From: Methanomassiliicoccaceae archaeon UBA370
Lineage (GTDB): Archaea; Thermoplasmatota; Thermoplasmata; Methanomassiliicoccales; Methanomethylophilaceae
Direction of reading: 5' to 3'
Assembly: GCA_002505345.1 (NCBI GenBank)
Contig: DAUY01000004.1
Span: 1-62,217, forward strand
DNA: 62,217 nucleotides
Shown one piece after another: positions 34,300-42,223 of this stretch. Both the position numbers and the translations under genes were made by a program. The notes below the pieces were generated by a model. It made no database searches, was not told the origin of the DNA, and saw nothing but the letters and a program-made list of their open reading frames with translations. How positions within the stretch are numbered: position 1 is the stretch's first letter; each line of letters starts with the position of its first letter.

Positions 34300-34315
34300 T
34301 GGCCAGTGCTGGCCA
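34300..34315. promoter_or_regulatory. Palindrome in the leader of the 72-aa protein gene
   Basis: TGGCCAGTGCTGGCCA has perfect 7-bp arms and a 2-base centre. It lies between the TATA-like element and the start codon of the 34062-34280 gene, the position of a repressor site or leader hairpin. Confidence 0.45.
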
Positions 34316-34453
34316 TCCTTTTGACAAATCTACATTGATAGTATTTAAATATTATTTGATTTTCGAGCAAAATAAGGATGTCTGGGACATTTTAGACACA
34401 TGGGCCCGAGGCAATCATGGTAAGAAATATGAACAACCAAAGACCATCGCTAC

Positions 34454-35782
34454 ATGATGCCCGCCAATAAATTGGAGCTTATGTCTACGGTCGATGCCGC
34501 GATGACGCCCGAAAAAGCCCTCCATGCCGGAAGGGCCGTCGGGACCACCTATAGGAAGGTCACGGTGGGCATGGACCTCAGCCGCAGCAGCAGGATGATA
34601 AGGGACGCCTTCGTGTCGGGAGTTCTCTCCGTGGGGTCGCACGTGGTCGATGCCGGCTATGTGCCTTCCCCCGCGGGGGCGCTGGCCGCCAGGTATTCTA
34701 ACTGCTGCGCCATGGTTGGCGAGCCCAACGTATACGGGATGATCAGCGGGATCACCCTGCGCAACCCGGACGGGTCCAGGTTCAACGACCAGCAGATCAG
34801 GCAGCTGGAAAAATACATCGGAAGCTCGGCACCTCTGCCTGGATATCACTCGATAAGCACCATAAGGAGATCTGACACTGTAGCGGACGACTATATCAAG
34901 AAACTGGTCAGCGTCTGCGGGGAGATCGACTGCCCTGTCGTCGTGGACTGCGGATGCGGCAGCGCATCTCTGGTGGCCCCCCAGGCGCTGGCCGCCGCGG
35001 GAGCCGACGTGACCAGCATCAACTCCCATCCCGACCGCAACTATGCGCCAAGGTTTCCAGGGATCGAGGCCCCGGAAGCAAAGGACGCACAGGCGGCGGT
35101 CAAGGCTACGCCGGGGAGCATCGGGATACTCCTGAACGGCGACGGGACTCGCGTGGCGCTGATAGACGAGGAGGCCAGATACGTTACGGGCAGCAAACTG
35201 CTGGCTCTTCTGGTGGGATTCCTGAAGCCCGAAAAGATGGTCGTGCCTGTGGACATTTCTTCCAATGTCGACCGCGCATTCTGGGGCGAAGGTACGGAGA
35301 ATGACAAACGCAGGATCATAAAATGCGAGCCTACTCCCGTGTCCCTCGGAGACACCATGAGGGAGGAGAGGGCAGACTTCGGAGCCCTGGCCAACGGAAC
35401 GATAGTGCTGCCGGGAATGACAAAATGCCCGGACGGAATCTTCGCCGCCGCGAAGATCGCCCAGTATGCCGGAACCCACAGCCTTAGCAGCATCCTTGAC
35501 GAGATGCCCGTCTTCGTGACGGAAAGCACCAGGATACACTGCACCGGAAGCTATGAGGCCCTGGGAAGGAAGATCTCGGATGCCATCGACGACCTCGACT
35601 ACAAAAATTTCATGCACACCAAGGGTTGGCGCGTCGACATGAAGGAGGGCTGGTTCCTGTTGGGTTACCCGGATCAGGAAGGGATAATGGAGATCAAGGT
35701 CGAGGCCAGCGACAAGGCCTATGCGGTAGGGCTTCTGGAGATGGCCAAGGAGATAGTGGTCAACAGCCTCAGGAGTCAGTAA
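34454..35782 (+). CDS. Phosphohexomutase-superfamily protein lacking the catalytic serine
   Basis: 442 aa with the overall order of phosphomannomutase/phosphoglucosamine mutase domains: VGMDLSRSSRMIRDAFVSG, VDAGYVPSPAGALAARY, VVVDCGCGSASLVAP, and a C-terminal domain. The active-site loop TASHNP is replaced by MVGEPNVYGM (residues 87-96), so the phosphoserine is gone. The metal loop DGDADR reads NGDGTR, and the sugar loop GEESGH is replaced by ANGTIVLPG. It is thus unlikely to be a mutase and may be a sugar-phosphate sensor or a scaffold. It overlaps the convergent JAMM gene by 14 bases. Confidence 0.8.
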   Translation: MMPANKLELMSTVDAAMTPEKALHAGRAVGTTYRKVTVGMDLSRSSRMIRDAFVSGVLSVGSHVVDAGYVPSPAGALAARYSNCCAMVGEPNVYGMISGITLRNPDGSRFNDQQIRQLEKYIGSSAPLPGYHSISTIRRSDTVADDYIKKLVSVCGEIDCPVVVDCGCGSASLVAPQALAAAGADVTSINSHPDRNYAPRFPGIEAPEAKDAQAAVKATPGSIGILLNGDGTRVALIDEEARYVTGSKLLALLVGFLKPEKMVVPVDISSNVDRAFWGEGTENDKRRIIKCEPTPVSLGDTMREERADFGALANGTIVLPGMTKCPDGIFAAAKIAQYAGTHSLSSILDEMPVFVTESTRIHCTGSYEALGRKISDAIDDLDYKNFMHTKGWRVDMKEGWFLLGYPDQEGIMEIKVEASDKAYAVGLLEMAKEIVVNSLRSQ

Positions 35783-36149
35783 AAAGCTCCAAATCCAGCG
35801 TCTCGCCTTTGGAATTGTAAGCCTTCCAGCTGCCGCGGTCGAAGGGAATGCATGTGATTATGTGCACTCCCCCATAGTTCGAGAAGTACTGAAGGTCGTC
35901 TTCCGACGGCTCGTTGGAGTTGCCGGGATGGGAATGGACCGTACCGACCAGGCTGAAATCGACCGGTGCCATCCAATCGCTCAGAAAGCTGTGGGAATCC
36001 CCGTATACCGTGCCGGGTATCAATACCATCTCGGATATTATGCCGTCGTCCTCCCTTATCATGCTCAGGAACTCTTCCGGATATACGGAGCGTGCCGCTT
36101 CGTTGAACGCATCCACCAGTTCGACGTATATGCCCCGGATCTTCTTCAT
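35769..36149 (-). CDS. JAMM/MPN+ domain metalloprotein
   Basis: 126-aa protein with the JAMM zinc signature VHSHPGNSNEPSEDD (HxH-x7-SxxD form) near residues 91-105. Free-standing archaeal JAMM proteins cleave ubiquitin-like SAMP conjugates, so desampylase activity is possible; the family also includes other isopeptidases. The ATG overlaps the stop of the NAD kinase gene (ATGA), so the two are coupled. Confidence 0.85.
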   Translation of the reverse strand: MKKIRGIYVELVDAFNEAARSVYPEEFLSMIREDDGIISEMVLIPGTVYGDSHSFLSDWMAPVDFSLVGTVHSHPGNSNEPSEDDLQYFSNYGGVHIITCIPFDRGSWKAYNSKGETLDLELFTDS

Positions 36150-37753
36150 ATGGCATTCACCAGCTTCTCCCTCACCCGGGAATAGAAGTCCTTGTCCAGC
36201 TTGATGAACCTGGCAAGATTGTCGGAAAGAGAGAACTCCACCCGCGTGCCTCCCCTCATGGGGTACTCGTGCTGACCGTCAACCACTATGAGGCAGCCCT
36301 TGTCCATGACCGCTTCCACGGTTATCTTCGCCGTATAGGGAACGACGAACGGGCGGGATGCGAACTTGAAGGCCGCCATAGGGACTATGAGGAAGGCCCC
36401 GACTCCCGGGTCGGTTATCGGAGCGCCGAGGCTCATGGCATAGCATGTGGAGCCTGTCGGCGTCGAGATGATGATGCCGTCCGCGCGGACCTCCGTCGCC
36501 AGGTGTTCGTTGACGTATATCTTGAACTGCCTTATCTTAGCCACCGAGTCCGTGTGTATGACGGTCTCGTTCACCGCCTCAGAGAGATATTCGCCCTCGT
36601 ACCAGGTCCTGAGCTTGATCCTCTTCTCCACCGAGTACTCTCCGCGCCTGATGCGGGAGAGGCACTCTTCTATCTCGTCGGGCTCGACCTCGGCCAGGAA
36701 CCCGACCCCGCCGGCGTTGATCCCTATAACGGCGGCGTCCGTCTTCTTGAGCGCCCTTAGTATCGTGCCGTCCCCTCCGATCACCACGACTATGTCCGCA
36801 TCGATCTCGGAAAGGGGCACCCCTTCTATGCCGATCAGCCCGGCCGCCGCCTTGTCCAGGGTGACCTTCTCTCCCCTCAGGGCATCGTATGCCCTCCTCA
36901 CGTACTCGGCCGCCCTGGGGACGGTCTCGTTGGCATATATCCCGTAACGCGTCGCGCCGTGCTCCTCGATGTGCGACCTCATGATGTGGTCGAATACCTC
37001 TTTGCAGGAGCACGCCACGAAGCTTGCGTGGTAAGCGTTGTCCAGCGGCATATCCAGCTTGTTGCCGCCGATATCGAATATCTCGCCGCCCGCCTCCCTG
37101 AGTATCAGGGCGCTGGCCGCGATGTCCACCGTTCTGACGGCACGGTTGTAACGGTAGGTGTTCATGTAATAGACATCCGCTTGGCCGAGGGCCAGAAGCG
37201 TCATCTCAAGTGATGCGCAACCCATGGAGCGCGAGGTCTTGACGTTCTTCGCGAGGGCGAACGCCTCGTCGACCGCGGCGTTGCCCATGTAGATCAGGGC
37301 GAACAGTTTGGAGAAGTCGGGCACTCTGACGCTTATCCTCCTTCCGTTGTAGTATGCGCCCTCCCCTTTGCGGGCCCAGAACTCGTCCCCGGTCGCCAGG
37401 TTCCTGATGTAGGCCGTGTGCATGCCGCAGAGGGAGCCCTTGCCGACGGCCATGGATATCGAGTAGAAAGGTATCTCGGCCACAGAATTGCTGGTCCCGT
37501 CGATCGGATCGAGGACCAGGACATCTGATGCGCCGTTGTCCACGAAGCCTATCTCTTCGCTTAGAACGTTCAGAGGAAGTCTGTTGGATTCGATGTATCC
37601 CAGCACCGCATTCTCGGCCACCTTGTCTATCTCGGACGTGGGTGTGCCGTCATTGCCCATGCATATCTCGTTGCCCCTGCTGCAGGAGTCGGGTATGAGG
37701 GATACCGCCGCCTGGACGGCGTCGGCGATCTGGCGAAGGATGTTGATATCCAT
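36146..37753 (-). CDS. Bifunctional NADP phosphatase/NAD kinase
   Basis: 535 aa in two parts. Residues 1-260 are an inositol-monophosphatase-fold phosphatase: LSEEIG (Glu), LDPIDGTSN (Asp82-Thr87) and RTVDIAASALILREAGG (Asp210). Residues 270-535 are an ATP-NAD kinase with GGDGTILR at 326-333 and TPTGSTCYAMSLG. The same fusion is known in Methanocaldococcus (MJ0917), where it makes and dephosphorylates NADP and so balances NAD and NADP. ATG 37753 begins the phosphatase family; longer frames upstream cross the divergent promoter of flpA. Confidence 0.95.
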   Translation of the reverse strand: MDINILRQIADAVQAAVSLIPDSCSRGNEICMGNDGTPTSEIDKVAENAVLGYIESNRLPLNVLSEEIGFVDNGASDVLVLDPIDGTSNSVAEIPFYSISMAVGKGSLCGMHTAYIRNLATGDEFWARKGEGAYYNGRRISVRVPDFSKLFALIYMGNAAVDEAFALAKNVKTSRSMGCASLEMTLLALGQADVYYMNTYRYNRAVRTVDIAASALILREAGGEIFDIGGNKLDMPLDNAYHASFVACSCKEVFDHIMRSHIEEHGATRYGIYANETVPRAAEYVRRAYDALRGEKVTLDKAAAGLIGIEGVPLSEIDADIVVVIGGDGTILRALKKTDAAVIGINAGGVGFLAEVEPDEIEECLSRIRRGEYSVEKRIKLRTWYEGEYLSEAVNETVIHTDSVAKIRQFKIYVNEHLATEVRADGIIISTPTGSTCYAMSLGAPITDPGVGAFLIVPMAAFKFASRPFVVPYTAKITVEAVMDKGCLIVVDGQHEYPMRGGTRVEFSLSDNLARFIKLDKDFYSRVREKLVNAI

Positions 37754-37835
37754 GCAACCGCATTGATATCCCCCTGTATTTAGGGTTTGCAACCTACGGC
37801 ACAGATTATTTCTAAAACCACGGCGTTGGACGGAC

Positions 37836-38495
37836 ATGGAGCTTTTGGACCGCATGCCCGGGGTTTTTTCCGAGAGAGGACGGCTGTACACCATGTCTGC
37901 CTGTCCCGGCAGGCGGATCTACGGCGAGCGCCTGGCAACCGTGGAAGGAATGGAGTACCGCGAGTGGTCGCCGAGGAGGAGCAAACTGTCTGCGTACATA
38001 AACAACGGAGGGCGGGAATTCCCGTTCTCGGAAAGCAGCCGAGTGCTTTACCTCGGAGCTTCCAGCGGCACCACGGCATCGCACCTGGCCGACATATGCC
38101 GCCGCGGCTCCCTTGTGTGCGTGGAGATATCCGCAAGGATGTTCAGGGACCTGGTCGGAGTGTGCGAGACAAGACCGAACATGATGCCTGTCCTGGGGGA
38201 CGCGACCCGCCCCGAAGATTACATGTTCGTCTCCGGAGGGATCGATGTGGTGTACCAGGACGTGGCGCAGAAACACCAGGCTGAAATTGCGGCCGACAAC
38301 ATGGATGCATTCGGCGCGGAATTCGGGATGATGGCCGTAAAATCAAGGTCCGAAGATGTCACGGCATCGCCGGCCCGCATCTTCAGACAGGCCGAGGAAG
38401 TGCTTAGGGGCCGTGGTTTCAAAATATTGGACTCCCGGGATCTGGGACCTTATGAGATGGACCATGCGATGATAGTCTTCGGGGCGGAAAGATGA
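37836..38495 (+). CDS. flpA: Fibrillarin-like rRNA/tRNA 2'-O-methyltransferase
   Basis: Catalytic subunit of archaeal C/D box RNPs, SAM-dependent. The 219 aa have EYREWSPRRSKLSAYI, the SAM motif VLYLGASSGTTASHLAD, and DVVYQDVAQKHQAEI, all diagnostic. In many archaea the partner gene nop5 is adjacent; here the neighbour, overlapping by four bases, is a NUDIX hydrolase. Confidence 0.96.
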   Translation: MELLDRMPGVFSERGRLYTMSACPGRRIYGERLATVEGMEYREWSPRRSKLSAYINNGGREFPFSESSRVLYLGASSGTTASHLADICRRGSLVCVEISARMFRDLVGVCETRPNMMPVLGDATRPEDYMFVSGGIDVVYQDVAQKHQAEIAADNMDAFGAEFGMMAVKSRSEDVTASPARIFRQAEEVLRGRGFKILDSRDLGPYEMDHAMIVFGAER

Positions 38496-38866
38496 GGACC
38501 GTATACACTGTGGCTTTTTCCGACGGAAAGTTCCTGATGGTCTTCAACAAGAAACGCGGCGGATGGGAGATGCCCGGCGGAAAGGTCGAGGCAGGAGAGA
38601 CGATCGGGGAGGCGGCGGAAAGAGAGTTCGCCGAGGAGGCGGGATACTCGGTCGAGATCGTGAAAGTGCGCGACCTGGGGAACTGCCATGTCTGCGCGGC
38701 ATTCCTGAGAGAGAAGATATGCTCCCCCGAGATGGAGGGCCGCCTATTCGATTCTCTGCCGGAGGAGCTGTCCTTCGACCGCGAAGAGTACGAGGATGTG
38801 GTCCCGTGGGCGATGGAATCGCTGGGAAAGGACCGGGACGCGTGTTCCGGGTCCTCACGCGTATAA
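38492..38866 (+). CDS. NUDIX hydrolase
   Basis: 124 aa with a complete Nudix box GKVEAGETIGEAAEREFAEE (residues 30-49), which binds Mg for pyrophosphate cleavage of nucleoside-diphosphate-linked substrates. The substrate is not predictable (MutT-like short proteins are diverse). Coupled to flpA by a four-base overlap. Confidence 0.93.
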   Translation: MRTVYTVAFSDGKFLMVFNKKRGGWEMPGGKVEAGETIGEAAEREFAEEAGYSVEIVKVRDLGNCHVCAAFLREKICSPEMEGRLFDSLPEELSFDREEYEDVVPWAMESLGKDRDACSGSSRV

Positions 38867-38956
38867 TAATAAGGACGCAAAAGTGGTGAACCTTTTAATA
38901 GTGGTTCTAGAATGGAGTGTCAGCCAAGCCGCCAAACATATTCGGAGCATCATATC

Positions 38957-39412
38957 ATGGCAAGAATGCACACAAGAAGAAAGGGAAAATCCAGCTCTCA
39001 GCGCCCGATGATTTCCGAGAACCCGGCATGGGTTCCGATCGGAGCGGCGGAGATCGAAGACCTCATCGTGAAATACGCTAAGAACGGAGTCGTTTCCGCT
39101 AAAATAGGGCTCATACTCAGGGACCAGTACGGAGTGCCCGACGTCAAGCTCGCCACCGGAAAGACCATCACCAAGATCATGGAGGAGAAGAAAGTCTCCC
39201 CGTCAATGCCCGAGGACCTATCCAACCTCATGGCAAGGGCGATCTCCCTCAACGTCCACGTCAAGGAACACAGGGGAGACGTTGCCAACAAGAGGGGACT
39301 CAATCTCATTGAAGCTAAGATCAGAAGGCTCGAGCGCTACTACAAGAGCAGGGGAGTCCTCCCCAAGGAGTGGAAGTACTCTCTGAGCAACGCTGAGCTC
39401 ATGCTCAAGTGA
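38957..39412 (+). CDS. rps15: Small-subunit ribosomal protein S15
   Basis: 151-aa archaeal/eukaryotic-type S15 (S13e) with the N-terminal extension ARMHTRRKGKSSSQRP and the core LIEAKIRRLERYYKSRGVLP. The ATG at 38957 begins the family; a TATA-like CTTTTAATAG occurs near 38893. The DHH gene follows seven bases after the stop, an arrangement conserved in many archaea. Confidence 0.96.
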   Translation: MARMHTRRKGKSSSQRPMISENPAWVPIGAAEIEDLIVKYAKNGVVSAKIGLILRDQYGVPDVKLATGKTITKIMEEKKVSPSMPEDLSNLMARAISLNVHVKEHRGDVANKRGLNLIEAKIRRLERYYKSRGVLPKEWKYSLSNAELMLK

Positions 39413-39419
39413 GACTCAC

Positions 39420-40754
39420 ATGGACCGCAGTGTCCCGAACAAACTGCTTGACGAGCTTTCAAAGGCCGCGGAGATAGTCCGCGGCCATAATTTTATCCAC
39501 GTCTTCTCCCACTACGACGCCGACGGCATAGCCTCGGCGGGAATCATCGCAAAAACCCTTCTCCGCGAGGGCAAAGAGTTCACCGCAACCCTCCTCACGA
39601 CCTTGGACGATACCACTTTCGAACAGATAAGGAACTGCGGAGCCGAGTGCGTGATCATCTCGGACCTGGGAGCATCCTATATCGAAGAACTTGATGCGAT
39701 GTCCTGCGACGTGGTGGTTCTTGACCACCACACCGTATGCGCGGAAGCATCCAGGATATGCTACGTCAACCCCCACCTGTACGGGATAGACGGAATGAAA
39801 TATGGATGCGGGTCCACGATGTCGTGCCTTTTCGCAATAAGGATGGACCACAGGAACTGGGACCTTGTACAGGTCGCATTCGCGGGCATGTACGGCGACA
39901 GGCAGGAGATGGAGGGGCTGAACGGCTTCCTTCTCGACGGTGCCGTGAAAAGAGAGATCATAAAGGCCGAAAGCGGCTCGGTGGTACCACGCGGGAAGCT
40001 GACCGATGAGCTCTATCTCTCCACCGAACCTTACGTGAGAGGCGTCAGCGGGAACGCCGAAGGCGTGGCCGCACTTCTCAAGGACGCGGGCATACCCCGG
40101 GACGCCGCCGGCTCGGGACTCTCCGACGAGGAGAGGAGACGCCTGTCCTCCCTCATATTCCTCAAATTGGCGGAGCAGGGCGTGGCGGCCGATACGATGG
40201 AGATCACGTCCGGGACACGATACGCCCTGAGGGACTGGGGCCTGGACTCCGCCGGTCTCGCATCGCTGTTCGACAGCTGCGGCCGCTGCGGACAGACCGG
40301 GATGGGGGTGGCCGTCGCATGCGGCGACCGGGACAGTATAGAGTCCGCTGCAGACATCGAAAGGGAATACAGGCGCGAAGTCGTCCAGAGCGCGACCGCC
40401 TTGGACGGCCGCGGTCTCAACCAGATGTCCAGCGTACAATGGTTCGACAGCACCAGGTCCGGATACACCGGAGTGCTTTGCGGAATAGCCATGAGCTACT
40501 TCGGAGACCATTCCAAACCCACTTTCGGGATCAATTCCTCCGAAGAGACCGCGAAGGTCTCCGGAAGGGCGACAGGCAAGCTTCTCGCAAAAGGGGCCGA
40601 TCTTTCTTCCGCCCTGCGCGACGCCTGCTCGGCAGTAGGGGGGACCGGAGGGGGCCACCGCATAGCCAGCGGAGGATCTTTCCCTTCGGCGAGAACAGAT
40701 GATTTCGTGAAGAAACTGAACGATATAGTCGGCGCCCAGGTCAGCGCCAGGTGA
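39420..40754 (+). CDS. RecJ-like DHH-family exonuclease
   Basis: 444-aa DHH phosphoesterase: HYDADGIAS near residue 32, VVLDHHTV (the DHH motif) near residue 101, and a C-terminal DHHA1 glycine-rich GGTGGGHRIASGG. Archaeal homologues (RecJ/GAN-type) trim single-stranded DNA or RNA and associate with the replisome GINS or process RNA. Adjacent to rps15, a common archaeal arrangement. Its 3' end overlaps the convergent kae1 by 14 bases. Confidence 0.9.
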   Translation: MDRSVPNKLLDELSKAAEIVRGHNFIHVFSHYDADGIASAGIIAKTLLREGKEFTATLLTTLDDTTFEQIRNCGAECVIISDLGASYIEELDAMSCDVVVLDHHTVCAEASRICYVNPHLYGIDGMKYGCGSTMSCLFAIRMDHRNWDLVQVAFAGMYGDRQEMEGLNGFLLDGAVKREIIKAESGSVVPRGKLTDELYLSTEPYVRGVSGNAEGVAALLKDAGIPRDAAGSGLSDEERRRLSSLIFLKLAEQGVAADTMEITSGTRYALRDWGLDSAGLASLFDSCGRCGQTGMGVAVACGDRDSIESAADIEREYRREVVQSATALDGRGLNQMSSVQWFDSTRSGYTGVLCGIAMSYFGDHSKPTFGINSSEETAKVSGRATGKLLAKGADLSSALRDACSAVGGTGGGHRIASGGSFPSARTDDFVKKLNDIVGAQVSAR

Positions 40755-41727
40755 CCTCTACCTCGTCGGTGCGGAACCTCTGCCTGACCGCCGTCGACTG
40801 GATTTCCATGCGCACCCCGGACTCGTACATCAGACAGCCGAGCCATGCTATCATCGCGCCGTTGTCCATGCAGTACTTCCTGTCGGGTACGAACATCTCC
40901 GCCCCCCGGGACTCGGCCATTTCCCTGACCATTTCCCTGAGGCGCATATTCTGGGCGACCCCGCCGCCCAGAAGGACCTCGTCCTTCCCCGTGTGGGCCA
41001 TTGCTCTTTCCGTGACCTCGGTCAGCATCGCGAAGGCGGTCTCCTGCACGGACATTGCTATGTCTTCGATTTTATTACCTTTCCTGTAAAGTGCCAGTGC
41101 GGCGGTCATTATCCCCGAGAAAGAGACATCCATCCCTTTGACCGAATAGGGTATGTCCAAAAGCTCCGTACCTTCGGCCGCCAGTTTCTCGATCTTCGGC
41201 CCTGCGTAGAAGCCGAGGCCGAGCTCCCTTCCCAGCTTATCGAACATGTTCCCGATGCCTATGTCCTCGGTCTCCCCGAATATCCTATACTTGCCCTCCG
41301 AGAATGCTATTATCTGAGTGTTGCCTCCGGAGGCATATAGGAGTGCCGGGTCGTCGCATCCTTCCATCGCCCGCCCGATCTCTATGTGGGCGATGCAGTG
41401 GTTGGTGCCGATTATGGGTACCCCCAGACGGCAGGACAAGGCCCTGGCCGCCGTAGCCGAGGTCTTCAGGCAAGGTCCCAGGCCGGGCCCCATCGAGAAG
41501 GATATCAGATCCATATCCCTTATGGACATGCGGGCCTCTCCCAGCGCCTTCTCGATATCTGCGGCGACATTCTCCGCATGGTGGTTGGCCGCCTCTCTGG
41601 GATGGAGCCCGCCCTGCGGGGGCCTGTACATGTCTATGACGTTGGCCAAGACCTTACGTCCGTCGTCAGAATCGGTTATCCCCACTCCCAGAGTGTGGGC
41701 GGTGCTCTCGATCCCTATGGTCTTCAT
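40741..41727 (-). CDS. kae1: tRNA threonylcarbamoyltransferase Kae1 (KEOPS)
   Basis: Catalytic subunit for t6A37 formation. The 328 aa match free Kae1: IGIESTAHTLGVG at the N-terminus, metal ligands in NHCIAHIEIG, GGGVAQNMRLR and MDNGAMIAWLG. The C-terminus ends after the ASKHA fold, without a Bud32 kinase domain; bud32 is separate at 2750-3367. Overlaps the glutaredoxin-like gene by four bases. Confidence 0.96.
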   Translation of the reverse strand: MKTIGIESTAHTLGVGITDSDDGRKVLANVIDMYRPPQGGLHPREAANHHAENVAADIEKALGEARMSIRDMDLISFSMGPGLGPCLKTSATAARALSCRLGVPIIGTNHCIAHIEIGRAMEGCDDPALLYASGGNTQIIAFSEGKYRIFGETEDIGIGNMFDKLGRELGLGFYAGPKIEKLAAEGTELLDIPYSVKGMDVSFSGIMTAALALYRKGNKIEDIAMSVQETAFAMLTEVTERAMAHTGKDEVLLGGGVAQNMRLREMVREMAESRGAEMFVPDRKYCMDNGAMIAWLGCLMYESGVRMEIQSTAVRQRFRTDEVEVTWR

Positions 41728-41966
41728 TTCTCGCCTGCGATCTCCTTCAGTCTCTTGAGGACGTTTATGGACCCTTCTGCGGCGAATTCATCGTCGACCA
41801 CGAGAACGGGGAATCCTTTGCCCAGTATCCCGTAGAACGCCCCCTCGGCCAGCCCGCCGGCGGTGTCAACGTTCTGAACATGCACTTCCAAGCCCGGAGG
41901 AAGTCTTTCCTTCACATACTCGCACTTGCCGCAATCGTTCTTTGTGAACAGTATGATGTCCGCCAT
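41724..41966 (-). CDS. Glutaredoxin/thioredoxin-fold protein
   Basis: 80-aa single-domain protein with the redox motif CGKC (residues 12-15) after the first beta strand (ADIILFTKND) and a cis-Pro region GFPVLVVDD. Probably a small disulfide oxidoreductase; the partner is unknown. Coupled to kae1 by a four-base overlap. Confidence 0.88.
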   Translation of the reverse strand: MADIILFTKNDCGKCEYVKERLPPGLEVHVQNVDTAGGLAEGAFYGILGKGFPVLVVDDEFAAEGSINVLKRLKEIAGEK

Positions 41967-42092
41967 AGAAGGGCCAGAGGCATACCATGATTAAAGCTTG
42001 TCGAGGCCATGTGCCAGTAGTCATGCGGCAATATCTGGCAGGATTTCCAGGTGGGAAAGATATAATTACTATGATTGTATCCAGACCTTGCT

Positions 42093-42168
42093 GGGCTCGT
42101 GGTCTAGGGGTTATGACGTCGCCTTGACATGGCGGAGGTCGCCGGTTCAAATCCGGCCGGGCCCACCA
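42093..42168 (+). tRNA. tRNA-Val (GAC)
   Basis: Acceptor GGGCTCG pairs with CGGGCCC, anticodon stem TCGCC/GGCGG with loop TTGACAT (anticodon GAC), and T-loop GTTCAAATC. Discriminator A and CCA are encoded. No intron. Confidence 0.95.
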
Positions 42169-42223
42169 GCTTTTGTCCGTTTCTTACACTGCGGACACGC
42201 ATCAAATAACAGAATTGGTAATC

